Below, piece by piece: positions 1 to 7,971 of a stretch of 42,192 bases of DNA. The notes under the pieces were generated by a model. That model was not told the DNA's origin. It worked only from the letters and a program-made list of their open reading frames with translations, and ran no database searches. The DNA comes from a virus: positions 1 through 42,192 of IMG/VR virus record IMGVR_UViG_3300047673_000112, one strand, 5' to 3'. Position 1 is the stretch's first letter. Each line of letters starts with the position of its first letter. Both the position numbers and the translations under genes were made by a program.

Positions 1-127
1 ACGTCCCCACCGAGGGCCGCTGGATCAACGTCCGCCCCGAAGCCCACGGCGCCCTGCTCCGTGACGCCCGCTTCGTGAAGGTCAACGAATCCGGCACCTC
101 CGAAGGCCTCCGCAACGGTATGGTCGG
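1..127. repeat. terminal direct repeat, copy 1 (identical to 42066-42192)
   Basis: Bases 1-127 are identical to 42066-42192. The repeat lies inside the capsid coding sequence. A length of 127 is a common assembly k-mer size, so this is most likely the overlap of a circular contig and not a biological terminal repeat. Unique length is then 42,065 bp. Confidence 0.95.
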
Positions 128-362
128 TCGCGCCGCAGGGTTCGACATCCGCGTCACGAACAACGCCCCCAACACCACGGGCTCCGAGTACGTGACCATC
201 GCCGGCACCAACGCTGCGTACACGTTCGCCGAGCAGATCAACAAGGTTGAGGCGTACCGGCCGCAGTCTTCGTTCTCCGACGCCGTGAAGGGCCTCGTCC
301 TCTACGGCGGCAAGCTCGTCCGCCCCGACTTCCTGGCAAGCGCGCTTGTCACCGTCTCCTAA
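1..362 (+). CDS. major capsid protein, C-terminal part (continues from 41579)
   Basis: This is the 3' end of the major capsid gene; the 5' end lies at 41579-42192 and the two join through the 127-bp overlap of the window ends. Frame is set from base 3 and runs to TAA at 360-362. The joined gene is 849 nt, 282 residues, a whole number of codons across the junction, which supports circularity. The protein has the character of the P22-coat-like/HK97-fold capsid proteins common in actinophages. It forms the icosahedral shell; the scaffold gene lies directly upstream and the connector genes downstream. Confidence 0.9.
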   Translation, partial: VPTEGRWINVRPEAHGALLRDARFVKVNESGTSEGLRNGMVGRAAGFDIRVTNNAPNTTGSEYVTIAGTNAAYTFAEQINKVEAYRPQSSFSDAVKGLVLYGGKLVRPDFLASALVTVS

Positions 363-383
363 CCGAAAGGCAGCTGATCGCTC

Positions 384-746
384 ATGGCTCGCACCGCTGT
401 ACCTGTAACTGACCTGACCGCCGGCACCTCTTTGGTGGACCCGGTTGGTACGACCGCCGACCAGCCCAACGGGCACACCATCACCGGGGCCCGCCCCGAG
501 GTGCTGGTCCTGCGGGTGTCCAATTCGACCGCCGGCCCGCTGAACGCCACCGTGAAGGCTGGCACCCAGCCGATCGCCGAATCGTCCGGTCAGGGCGACC
601 TCGTCGTGTCCGTCCCCGCGACGGGCGCCGTGTTCATCGGCCCACTCGAATCGGCCCGCTTCCTCCAGAACGACGGCTCCCTCAGCCTTGACCTCGGCGC
701 CGGTTTCGCCGGTAAGGTCACCGCGTTCCGGACCAACCGCCGCTAA
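384..746 (+). CDS. small structural protein after capsid (possible decoration protein)
   Basis: A 120-residue protein 21 nt after the capsid stop, with GAAAGG upstream of its ATG. It is rich in Thr, Val, Gly and Ala and looks all-beta: alternating short strands, and segments such as VLVLRVSN and VVSVPATGAVFIGPLES that resemble small capsid decoration or head-fibre domains. Position immediately after the capsid gene fits a capsid-binding protein. No motif proves this; the role is inferred from position and beta-rich composition. Confidence 0.6.
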   Translation: MARTAVPVTDLTAGTSLVDPVGTTADQPNGHTITGARPEVLVLRVSNSTAGPLNATVKAGTQPIAESSGQGDLVVSVPATGAVFIGPLESARFLQNDGSLSLDLGAGFAGKVTAFRTNRR

Positions 747-749
747 TCC

Positions 750-1022
750 TTGACGGATTCCTGGCACATCCGTGGGGAGGGAGGGACGGTTTTCGAACTG
801 TCCCTCCCTCTGCACGAGGTTATCCTCCACCAGCTTCACAAGGGTTCTGTGAAGCGGGTCAATAAGGACGGCACGGACTACGTCGAGAAGGCCGAACGTG
901 TTCGGCCCGCACTGAACGCCCCGAAGGTTGAGTGGGTGTCGTGGGCTGTCCATTCCGGCGCTTCCGTGGACGACGCGGAAGCGTTGACGAAATCTGATCT
1001 GATCGAAAAGTACGGGGTGTAG
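750..1022 (+). CDS. hypothetical head-region protein
   Basis: A 90-residue protein between capsid/decoration and the connector genes. The only early start is TTG at 750, four bases after the previous stop; an in-frame GTG at 849 would give 57 residues. Coding looks real: the frame is open throughout, GC-rich in third positions, and the next gene starts five bases after its stop. It is charged, ends in a short helical segment (DDAEALTKSDLIEKYGV), and resembles small proteins placed between capsid and connector genes in actinophages. Function is not recognised. Confidence 0.6.
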   Translation: MTDSWHIRGEGGTVFELSLPLHEVILHQLHKGSVKRVNKDGTDYVEKAERVRPALNAPKVEWVSWAVHSGASVDDAEALTKSDLIEKYGV

Positions 1023-1026
1023 GTCT

Positions 1027-1479
1027 ATGGCTGGTCTGTTCGGTAATTTTGTGGTCCCTGACATGTTGGCGACCCCGGCGGACCTTGCTGTGTGGACGGG
1101 CGCGGCGGTCCCGGCGAACGCGACACCGCTGCTCCGGTCGGCGTCCTCGCTGGTGTTGGAAGCGTCCTCTTCGTCGTATTACGCGGCGGACCCTGTCACG
1201 GGTTTGGCAACAGACCCGGTCGTGGCGAAGGCGTTGAACGACGCGACCTGTATTCAGGCGGCGGCGTGGGCTGCCCTCGGCATCGACCCCCTCCTCGGCG
1301 GCGTGGTCGTCGCCAGTGTCGCGTCGTCCAAGTCCATCGGCTCCGCGTCCCTGTCCTACGCCGACGCCGGCAAAGCCGCGGACGCGAAGGCTAAAGCACT
1401 CACCACCCTGGTGCCCGAGGCGGCGCGGAAGCTCCGCGACAACAACCTCATGGACTCCAACGTCTGGATGTACGGGTGA
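1027..1479 (+). CDS. head-tail connector (adaptor) protein
   Basis: A 150-residue, mostly helical protein. The N-terminal part (about 14-60) has the PADLAVWTG and LLRSASSLVLEAS pattern seen in gp6/gp15-type head-tail adaptors, where a short helix pair binds the portal; the middle has DPVVAKALNDATCIQAAAWAALG. It would sit under the portal ring to close the head after packaging. It is first in a run of four short genes with the standard order adaptor, stopper, neck protein, tail terminator. Family assignment rests on pattern and order. Confidence 0.7.
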   Translation: MAGLFGNFVVPDMLATPADLAVWTGAAVPANATPLLRSASSLVLEASSSSYYAADPVTGLATDPVVAKALNDATCIQAAAWAALGIDPLLGGVVVASVASSKSIGSASLSYADAGKAADAKAKALTTLVPEAARKLRDNNLMDSNVWMYG

Positions 1480-1793
1480 GCGGCGTTGAGGACTTCTTCG
1501 TCCACACCGTCACCGTGGAAACTTGGCTGGGGACAGGCGCTGTCGGTGACGTGTACCAGGTCCCCGCGACCGTACCCGGGTTCCTGGAGGGCAAGGTCCG
1601 CCTCGTGCGCGACAGTACGGGCCAGCAAGTCACAGCAGCGTCCACGTTCTACTGCTCGACCGCGGACGGGGCCCGCTTCACGCCCGACTCCAAAGTCACA
1701 TCGGGCGGGCGCGTGTCACACGTCATCAGTCAGAATGTCAACGACGCCCCCGGACTTGACCTGCCCGACCACGCCGAAATCTATCTGAAGTAG
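1476..1793 (+). CDS. head closure (stopper) protein
   Basis: A 105-residue protein starting at GTG 1476, which overlaps the TGA of the adaptor gene (GTGA), so translation is probably coupled. It is beta-rich, begins with FFVHTVTVETWLG and ends with GLDLPDHAEIYLK, matching the usual form of SPP1 gp16-like head-closure proteins, which open with a short 'hTVtV' strand and end with a basic strand. It would plug the connector. Assignment comes from size, order and this pattern. Confidence 0.65.
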   Translation: MSGVEDFFVHTVTVETWLGTGAVGDVYQVPATVPGFLEGKVRLVRDSTGQQVTAASTFYCSTADGARFTPDSKVTSGGRVSHVISQNVNDAPGLDLPDHAEIYLK

Positions 1794-1799
1794 GCAACC

Positions 1800-2135
1800 A
1801 TGGGCGAGACGTTCAGCATCCACCTCGACAAGGTCACCGACGCCGTCCTCGCCGGGATCCCCGCCGCGTCATTCAAGGCGATGGAGCATCTGCGGCAGGT
1901 AGCGGTAGAGCGGACGCCGATCGAGTCCGGCGACCTGCGCACCTCAGCGTCAACGATCCAGCACGCTAATGGTGCCGACGTGTACTACCCCGGACCGTAC
2001 GCCCGCTACCAGCACTACGAACTGCTCCGGCACGAACGCGGCGGTGAGCGGCTGTACCTCGAAAAGTCCGTCCTGTCCGAAACCCCCAAGGTCCTGGAAA
2101 TACTCACCCAAGAGTTAAGCAAGGTCATTGAGTAG
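1800..2135 (+). CDS. HK97 gp10-like neck/tail-completion protein
   Basis: A 111-residue protein. It shows the pattern of the HK97 gp10/minor-capsid-2 family: an N-terminal helix (DKVTDAVLAGIPAASFKAMEHLRQVAVERTP), then ESGDLRTSA, then an aromatic YYPGPYARYQHYE segment. This family joins the tail tube to the head connector. It lies between the stopper and the tail-terminator candidate, six bases after the previous stop. Confidence 0.75.
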   Translation: MGETFSIHLDKVTDAVLAGIPAASFKAMEHLRQVAVERTPIESGDLRTSASTIQHANGADVYYPGPYARYQHYELLRHERGGERLYLEKSVLSETPKVLEILTQELSKVIE

Positions 2136-2147
2136 AATGAGGGACAC

Positions 2148-2600
2148 ATGAGCTACGCCAAAGACCTGCTCACCGGGATAGCACAGATCATCTCGGACTC
2201 CAGCATCGCCGTCTACAAACCAGCCGGCGCCTATGATGCTGCGGATAATGCGGTCGTGTTCGGTGCGTGGCCCCAGTCCCCCGACACGTGCGTGGTCCTG
2301 AATTACACGCCCGTGACGTTGGCGACGATGATCCCGATGGAACGCGGCATCCTCGAAGTCCACGTCCGCGGCGCCGCTGGTGACCCGTTCAGCGCCACCG
2401 AAACCGCCGCAGCCGTCCGCGACCTGCTACAGGGCATCCGGTCCCAGCCGCTCGGGTCCGCGAACATCATCCAAATCCTGCACAGCAACAGCGTCCCGCT
2501 CGTGCAGGACACGAACCGCCGGTTCGAGCATGTGGAAACCTTCATCGTCGACGTTGACACCCCCGCCACCGCCAACCGGCCAGACGGCGGGATCTGGTGA
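2148..2600 (+). CDS. tail terminator / minor capsid 3-like protein
   Basis: A 150-residue protein with a good ribosome site (GAGGGA) before ATG 2148. It begins with a helix (YAKDLLTGIAQIISD), has beta strands in the middle (GILEVHVRGAAGDPFSATETA AAVRDLL type pattern) and ends with FIVDVDTPA. This layout fits the tail-terminator/minor-capsid-3 family that caps the tail tube. It is last of the connector genes; the next transcription stop is at 2912-2940. Confidence 0.65.
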   Translation: MSYAKDLLTGIAQIISDSSIAVYKPAGAYDAADNAVVFGAWPQSPDTCVVLNYTPVTLATMIPMERGILEVHVRGAAGDPFSATETAAAVRDLLQGIRSQPLGSANIIQILHSNSVPLVQDTNRRFEHVETFIVDVDTPATANRPDGGIW

Positions 2601-2636
2601 CTATTAAAAGTCCCGGCGACGCTGTAGGATGCGGAC

Positions 2637-2876
2637 ATGACAAGACCTGACGCGTCCGCCCTGCACCTTTCCTCTGGCCTGCTCCTCGGCGCCGTCTCCG
2701 CGGCACTGTCGCTCATCGGCGCACTGACCCGCAGCCCGGAGACAGCGATCTTCGCGACCGTCCTGCTCGTCCCTGCCGCACTGTTGACCATCATCGGCGT
2801 GTACCGCCTCGCGACCGCCGTTGACCACATCGCCCGCAACACGGACACCAAGGCCCGGGAGAACACCCCCGCCTAA
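2637..2876 (+). CDS. small two-helix membrane protein
   Basis: A 79-residue protein with two strongly hydrophobic segments (about 12-29 and 36-58) and a polar, charged C-terminus (HIARNTDTKARENTPA). It sits between the tail-terminator and major-tail genes, where a membrane protein is not part of the standard plan. It could be a lysogeny or superinfection protein, or a second holin-like protein. Upstream, TAGGAT at 2625-2630 could act as a -10 box for a near-leaderless start, but AGGA at 2626-2629 is also an acceptable ribosome site; the sequence does not decide. Confidence 0.65.
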   Translation: MTRPDASALHLSSGLLLGAVSAALSLIGALTRSPETAIFATVLLVPAALLTIIGVYRLATAVDHIARNTDTKARENTPA

Positions 2877-2911
2877 CCCCGAACCATAACTGAATAGCAC
2901 CACCCCCTTCT

Positions 2912-2940
2912 AGCCCCGTAGACCTCCTACGGGGCTTTTT
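2912..2940 (+). terminator. intrinsic terminator before major tail gene
   Basis: Perfect 10-bp stem AGCCCCGTAG (2912-2921) and CTACGGGGCT (2927-2936), loop ACCTC, followed by TTTT to 2940. It ends the head-connector transcript. A third copy of the first arm lies at 2954-2963, next to the ribosome site of the tail gene (see findings). Confidence 0.85.
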
Positions 2941-2973
2941 CATTGCCCGAATCAGCCCCGTAGGAGGCAACCC

Positions 2974-3675
2974 ATGTCCACATCGCTGGCCAGACGCTTT
3001 AAATTTCAGGTATCGACCGATAACACGTCCTGGCTTTCCATCGCCGGTATCACCGACCTGTCCCCGAACGAAACCCCCACCCTCGTCGCCGCAGACGACT
3101 ACGACAGCAACGGCTTCTCCAACTGGGAGAAGACGATGACGGGCGCGAAGGTCGTTGTGAAGGCGAACCGCAAGACGACCGCCGGCACGTTCGACCCGGG
3201 CCAGGAACTCGTCCGCCAGACCCGTTTTCAGTTCGGTGACCAGGCGCGCATCTACATCCGCTGGTACGACCGGAACGGCGCCGCTGAGGCGTACTCGGGC
3301 CGGGCCCTTGTGGATTGGCAGCAGTCGAAGACCGGTGTCGCTGACCTTGAAGAGGTGACGCTGTCGTTCACGATCGACGGTGTCCTCGCGTCCATTGCGA
3401 ACCCGTGGTCGGCTACGGCTGTCCCGGTCATCGCCTCCGCGACCCCGTCCGGTGTCGCTGTTGGCGGTCAGGTCCAGATCACTGGTGGCGGGTTCAACGG
3501 CACCGTCGCCACAACCGGTGTGAAGTTCGGGGCGACGAACGCGACCGCGTGGACCGTCGTGTCGGACTCCACCATCGTCGCGGTCATGCCCGCCGGTTCC
3601 GCTGGTGCGGCGAACATCGTCGTCACGAACGCCGCCGGCGCGTCGACCGCGTTCAGCTACACCCGGGGCGCTTAG
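2974..3675 (+). CDS. major tail protein with C-terminal Ig-like (IPT/TIG) domain
   Basis: A 233-residue protein preceded by a strong TAGGAGG site. Residues about 1-145 have the beta pattern of siphovirus tail-tube proteins (KFQVSTDNTSWLSIAGITDLSP at the start; YDSNGFSNWEKTMTGAKVVVKANRK). Residues about 150-233 form a separate IPT/TIG-type Ig domain (PVIASATPSGVAVGGQVQITGGGF then GVKFGATNATAW and IVAVMPAGSAGAANIVVTNAAG). Such add-on Ig domains decorate the outside of phage tails and may bind cell-surface sugars. It builds the tail tube; tail chaperones and tape measure follow. Confidence 0.88.
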   Translation: MSTSLARRFKFQVSTDNTSWLSIAGITDLSPNETPTLVAADDYDSNGFSNWEKTMTGAKVVVKANRKTTAGTFDPGQELVRQTRFQFGDQARIYIRWYDRNGAAEAYSGRALVDWQQSKTGVADLEEVTLSFTIDGVLASIANPWSATAVPVIASATPSGVAVGGQVQITGGGFNGTVATTGVKFGATNATAWTVVSDSTIVAVMPAGSAGAANIVVTNAAGASTAFSYTRGA

Positions 3676-3768
3676 CCCCATTGACCTGGGGGCGGGTTGC
3701 GTGAGAGTGGCCCGCCCCCAGCACCACCCCTCAACTCTCACACCACACTCTCACAAAGGACTCTCACC

Positions 3769-4224
3769 ATGGCTTTGCGCCCTTACGAAGACATTGTCGG
3801 CCCGCTGGTTATCCCGATCCGCGGCAAAGAATACACACTCCCCACCGTGTCCCTTCAGGACGGGCTCAGGATCCACGCGTCCAAGTCCGGCGGCGAAGCG
3901 CTCACCGCCGAAGAGTTGAACACCATCCTCCTCGGTGACGCGTACCAGCAGCTCATTGACGACCAGGTCGGCGGGGACCTCATGGACCGGATCTGGCTGA
4001 CCGCCTACACCGACTTCACCACCGGACGCGACTCCGCTGAGGAAGCGTGGGAGAGCGGCATCCCAAAAGCAGTACGGGAAGCGGCCCGGGAAGCTCTGGT
4101 CCTAATGACCCCCACGGACGAGGCGACTACGACGCCTCCACTGGCCTCTGGGAATGGTACGACCGCCCCGCCGAAGAAGGCGACCCGGTCACGTGGGAGC
4201 AAATCCTCAACCACTTCCCCCTGA
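3769..4224 (+). CDS. tail assembly chaperone (G protein)
   Basis: A 151-residue protein starting at ATG 3769 with AAAGGA eight bases upstream. Longer reading to TTG 3697 is possible in the frame but has no ribosome site. The N-terminal part is acidic and helical (EDIVGPLVIPIRGKEYTLPTVSLQDGLRIH), typical of the G chaperone that coats the tape measure during tail assembly. The C-terminal 50 residues after the slip site are low in complexity (Thr/Ser/Pro/Lys), as expected where the other frame carries the conserved domain. A -1 slip at CCCAAAA makes the longer GT form. Confidence 0.85.
   Translation: MALRPYEDIVGPLVIPIRGKEYTLPTVSLQDGLRIHASKSGGEALTAEELNTILLGDAYQQLIDDQVGGDLMDRIWLTAYTDFTTGRDSAEEAWESGIPKAVREAAREALVLMTPTDEATTTPPLASGNGTTAPPKKATRSRGSKSSTTSP
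4062..4068 (+). promoter_or_regulatory. programmed -1 ribosomal frameshift site CCCAAAA
   Basis: The heptamer C CCA AAA fits the X XXY YYZ rule exactly in the zero frame of the chaperone gene (codons CCA AAA, Pro-Lys). Slipping back one base gives CCC AAA, still Pro-Lys, followed by AGC in the frame open from 4047 to 4388. This is the standard arrangement for siphovirus tail chaperones. Confidence 0.9.
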
Positions 4225-4388
4225 TCATCGCGGACTTCGCCTCCGAATACGGCATCAGGCTCCACAAGGACCCGCCCGTGTGGGCTGAGTTCCGGGACCT
4301 CGTCTTCGGGCTCCTCCAAACGTCCGAATCCCGGTTGTGGCGTGCGACCCGCCCCGACGACGACGAACCACCACCACCACAGGAGTAG
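4068..4388 (+). CDS. tail assembly chaperone, T extension reached by -1 frameshift
   Basis: This frame has no credible start of its own and is reached by the -1 slip at 4062-4068. The fusion joins 100 residues from the G frame with 106 from this frame (206 in total). The T part contains a conserved-looking DPVTWEQILNHFPLIIADFASEYGIRL segment followed by EFRDLVFGLLQ and an acidic proline end (DDDEPPPPQE). Known T domains recruit tail-tube subunits to the tape measure. Its TAG is two bases before the tape-measure ATG, whose ribosome site lies inside it. Confidence 0.88.
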   Translation, partial: SSTGSGPGSSGPNDPHGRGDYDASTGLWEWYDRPAEEGDPVTWEQILNHFPLIIADFASEYGIRLHKDPPVWAEFRDLVFGLLQTSESRLWRATRPDDDEPPPPQE

Positions 4389-4390
4389 CC

Positions 4391-7108
4391 ATGACCGGGC
4401 CCACAACGACTGGCTCCATCGACGCGAAACTCACCATTGATAAATCCGCGTGGGACCGCTCCGTAGCCGAGGCGAAAGCCGAAGCTAAAGAACTAGGGGA
4501 CCTGTCCCCGACCGTCCGGGTAGACGCGAACGTCGGCCCCGCGCTGGTGAAGCTTGACGAAGTCGCCGCCATTGAGCGGAAGCTCGAAGAGCAGAACATT
4601 AGGCTCGCCGCCACAGAAAAGGGCCTCAACCAGGAGCAGATCAACTCCACCAGCGGGGCGCTACGCCTCGCCACCGTCGAGAAGATGCTCGGTGAAGGTC
4701 GCCGGTCTGAATCGACCGAGACGGACAAGGCAACAACTGTCGAACGCGCCCACACTGTGGAGCGCGACAAGGGCACCGAGTCCACCAACCGGGCCACGCA
4801 GGCGAACCAGCGAAATGTCTCCGGTATCGGCGTCCTCATCGCCATGGCCCCCGCCGTACTGGCAGCGGCGGCGCCTATCGCGGCTGGCGCTGTCGGCTTG
4901 GGTGCCGCGTTCGGTGTCATGGGCGTCGCCGGCGTCCTCGCCATCAAGGGCATCAAGGATGAGATGGCGTCCGGCACCGTCGTGGGCAACACCTACGCGA
5001 CCGGGCTAGGGGTCCTCAAAGGAGACCTTGACCAGCTCGCCGCGACGTCGGCTGACAAGATGCTCGGCGCGTTCTCCTCCGCCGTTGGTGACATCAATTC
5101 CCGGATGCCGTTCCTGACCCAAATGACCGGCGATTTCGCCGGGATGCTAGGGCAGATCGGCGGGACCGCACTCCAGGGCGTCCTCGACGGGATGCGGCAG
5201 ATGAACCCGCTGATTCAGGCCGGCGGGATTGAACTGTCCAAGTTCGTGACCTGGCTTACGTCGTTCAACGGCACGAACGGGTTCAACGAGTTCATCAACT
5301 ACGCCATCGAGAACCTGCCCTCCGTCATGCACCTGATTGAGTCGCTGGTGACCACGGCGGGGCATATCCTCGCCGCGTTCGCACCCCTCGGGCCCGTGGT
5401 GGTCGGCTTCCTCACAGCTTTGTCGGACGGGCTGTCGTCCCTGCCACTCCCGGCCCTCGCCGGGCTCGTCACGACCGCGACAACCATCGCCCCCGCCCTC
5501 CGCCTCGCCGGAACCGCAATGGCCTGGTTCGGGGTCGAATCCTCCATGGCGATCCCCGTTGTGGGCGTGTTCGTCGCAGCCCTCGCGGGCATCGGTGTCG
5601 CAGCCGCAACAGCAGCGTCCAGCACGGACAGCAACACCGTCTCCATGGTCAGCTACGGCGACGCGGTCGAACGCGACAACGGCCTGATCGGTGAGAACGT
5701 CCGCCTCCAAGCCGCGCACGCCGCGACGACCCGGGAAATGCGCGACGCAGCCGACACCCTCGGCGTGTCTACGACCACGGTCATGCAGGCCATGCTGGGC
5801 AACAAGGACGCCCTCGCCCAGGTGAACACGGCCACCCAGTACAACACGGACAAGATCAACGCGAACCAGCGCTCCGGGGAAGACCTGATCGACACCGCGG
5901 CACGGATGGACGCCGCACGGCACACCCTCACGGGCGGCATCGACAACAACTCCTCCGCGATCCACGACAACATCGACGCCTACAACGCGTACAAGTCCGT
6001 GACCGAGCAGACAACCCCGGCGCTCTCGGCGCAGGCTGCCGCAGCGGCTCAGCTCGCGGGCCAGTACGGCACGACCGTCGCCGCTCTTCAGGGTGCGGAA
6101 ACGGCGCAGGCCAACCAGGCTACGGCGGCGCAGAACGCTACCACACAGATGCAGTTGGAGAACGACGCGGCGGGCCTCCTAAAGGGTTCCCTCGACAAGC
6201 TCAACGGCAAGACGCTGACGGCGGCTCAGGCGCAGAACGCGTTCGACTCGTCACTGGCGAACATGGGCGACCACGTCAACGCCACGGGCAAGAAGATCCA
6301 CTTCACGACCACCAGCATCACGGACATGTCCGCGGCGTCTGTGGCGCTGCGGGGCCAGCTCAACGGGCAGATCGCGAACCTTCAGGGCGTTGTGGAGGCT
6401 AACGGCGGGCTCGCGAACTCCACCGGCAAAGCCCGTCAGCAGATGGTCGACATGCGAACGCAGATCATCAACAATGCCGTAGCCCACGGCGTCGACCGGG
6501 ACGCCGTCACCAAGTACATCGACAAGCTGTTGGCGATCCCTAAGAAGGTCCCGCCGACGAAGCTGGACATCGACAAGGCTGCCGCCGATGCGAAACTGGC
6601 CGCGTTCAAGGCCATGGTCATCGCCGCAACCCAGCGGCGCACCCAGTACATCGACATCATCACGAACCGGATTGACGGCCCGGGCAAGAATACGTCCGCG
6701 AAGGACCCGGCAGGCACGGGCTCCAGTGTGGGCGGGCGCGCTAATGGCTCCCTCGCTGGCGGCGCCGCTACCGGTGGCCTGATCCATGCCGGGTTCTCCG
6801 CGTCGTCCCCGGCGTACCTGTCCGAGGGCGGTTCCCCGTTCGTGCCGCGTGGTACGGACACGGTCCCGGCGATGCTCACCCCCGGCGAGATCGTCATGAA
6901 GCGCGCCTCGGTGAACTCCATCGGCGCCGGCACCCTCCTCGAAGCGAACCGCACCGGCAAACTCCCCACCCAGGCAGGTTCCGGCGCGGGGACAACCGAA
7001 CAGATCGTCCTCAACCTCACAGTCCCGGATAAGGCGACCGCCAAAGACTACTTTGACGAAGTCCGGTTCCAACTCAGACAACGGAACCGCGGAGGTGCCC
7101 TGGCGTGA
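4391..7108 (+). CDS. tape measure protein
   Basis: A 905-residue protein starting at ATG 4391, with AGGAG at 4381-4385; a GTG start 18 codons upstream would lie inside the T frame. The first 170 residues are charged coiled coil; about 165-200 is a hydrophobic segment (IAMAPAVLAAAAPIAAGAVG), followed by further hydrophobic stretches. Long Ala/Gln/Asn/Thr-rich helices fill the middle. The C-terminus has the common tape-measure ending GGAATGGLIHAG and RGTDTVPAMLTPGEIVM. It sets tail length (roughly 135 nm at 1.5 angstrom per residue) and helps DNA entry. Not a lysin fusion: no peptidase or muramidase motif seen. Confidence 0.93.
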   Translation: MTGPTTTGSIDAKLTIDKSAWDRSVAEAKAEAKELGDLSPTVRVDANVGPALVKLDEVAAIERKLEEQNIRLAATEKGLNQEQINSTSGALRLATVEKMLGEGRRSESTETDKATTVERAHTVERDKGTESTNRATQANQRNVSGIGVLIAMAPAVLAAAAPIAAGAVGLGAAFGVMGVAGVLAIKGIKDEMASGTVVGNTYATGLGVLKGDLDQLAATSADKMLGAFSSAVGDINSRMPFLTQMTGDFAGMLGQIGGTALQGVLDGMRQMNPLIQAGGIELSKFVTWLTSFNGTNGFNEFINYAIENLPSVMHLIESLVTTAGHILAAFAPLGPVVVGFLTALSDGLSSLPLPALAGLVTTATTIAPALRLAGTAMAWFGVESSMAIPVVGVFVAALAGIGVAAATAASSTDSNTVSMVSYGDAVERDNGLIGENVRLQAAHAATTREMRDAADTLGVSTTTVMQAMLGNKDALAQVNTATQYNTDKINANQRSGEDLIDTAARMDAARHTLTGGIDNNSSAIHDNIDAYNAYKSVTEQTTPALSAQAAAAAQLAGQYGTTVAALQGAETAQANQATAAQNATTQMQLENDAAGLLKGSLDKLNGKTLTAAQAQNAFDSSLANMGDHVNATGKKIHFTTTSITDMSAASVALRGQLNGQIANLQGVVEANGGLANSTGKARQQMVDMRTQIINNAVAHGVDRDAVTKYIDKLLAIPKKVPPTKLDIDKAAADAKLAAFKAMVIAATQRRTQYIDIITNRIDGPGKNTSAKDPAGTGSSVGGRANGSLAGGAATGGLIHAGFSASSPAYLSEGGSPFVPRGTDTVPAMLTPGEIVMKRASVNSIGAGTLLEANRTGKLPTQAGSGAGTTEQIVLNLTVPDKATAKDYFDEVRFQLRQRNRGGALA

Positions 7109-7962
7109 TTTTCAAAATTGGGAACACATCGTTCAACGACGGCGGGGTACTCCACGTCAGGGCGTTCACCCCGGGCGCTTCGGACCTGGTTACGACGGAC
7201 GCGCAACGCGCGCAACAGGACGGCGTCATCGTGGGCCGCGACTATGTCGGGTCTGCGACGTGGGCGTTCACCATCGACACGAAGGCGGGCGGCGAGGCCG
7301 GCGCCGCGGCGGCGGACGCGGCCCTGCACGCCGAGTGGAATAACCCGGCGATCCGCACGAACCCGAACACCACCGTCCCGCTGTCGTATCAGATGGCGGG
7401 TCGGTGGCGGCGGGTCTATGGCCGTCCCGGGAAGTATGCGGGCATCAACGGTGACACGATGACCCGGTTCGGCAGGGGCCGGATTGTGTGTGACTTCCGG
7501 GTCACGGAGCCGTACCACTACGACGACACCGAGACGTCCGTGGTCTTGACGATTGTGCCGGGCTCCACGGGCGGGCTCGTCGCCCCGCTGGCGTCCCCGC
7601 TGTCGACGGTGCGGTCCTCCGCACCCCGCGCCGGGAACGTCCTGAACGCCGGGGACGCGGCGACGGCGTTGAAGGTCACCTTCCACGGCCCGGTCACCAA
7701 CCCGTGGGTCCGCTCCGCGACGGGCATGGAAGTCTCCCTCATCGGCACGCTCGCCTACGACCAGTCGGTCACGATCAGCCCCCGCGCCGGAACCGTCACC
7801 CGGCAAGACGGCACCAACGCCGCAGGGATGCTCACCCGCGCGACCCGCATGTCGACCACGCTCCTCCAGCCCGGCATGACCGTCCTGTCATTCGGCGGGA
7901 CCGACCCGACCGGCACGGCAACAGCCACCCTCTCATGGCGCAACGCCTACACATCTATCTAG
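7105..7962 (+). CDS. distal tail protein (minor tail)
   Basis: A 285-residue protein starting at GTG 7105, overlapping the tape-measure TGA. The N-terminal domain (about 1-130) is a beta-barrel-like region with a WAFTIDTKAGG segment, then RWRRVYGRPGKYAGI and FRVTEPYHY, which is typical of the Dit protein that links the tube to the baseplate. Residues about 145-280 look like a second all-beta domain, probably a galectin-like or carbohydrate-binding extension. Order right after the tape measure supports this call. Confidence 0.82.
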   Translation: MIFKIGNTSFNDGGVLHVRAFTPGASDLVTTDAQRAQQDGVIVGRDYVGSATWAFTIDTKAGGEAGAAAADAALHAEWNNPAIRTNPNTTVPLSYQMAGRWRRVYGRPGKYAGINGDTMTRFGRGRIVCDFRVTEPYHYDDTETSVVLTIVPGSTGGLVAPLASPLSTVRSSAPRAGNVLNAGDAATALKVTFHGPVTNPWVRSATGMEVSLIGTLAYDQSVTISPRAGTVTRQDGTNAAGMLTRATRMSTTLLQPGMTVLSFGGTDPTGTATATLSWRNAYTSI

Positions 7963-7971
7963 GAGTCCATG

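Noticed and set aside
2625-2639. Leaderless start for the 2637 membrane gene
   Set aside because: TAGGAT could be a -10, but AGGA seven bases from ATG is a workable ribosome site and no -35 of quality is seen. Not claimed.
2791-3741. Minus-strand frame of 316 residues over the major tail gene
   Set aside because: Shadow of the tail gene; crosses the terminator at 2912-2940.
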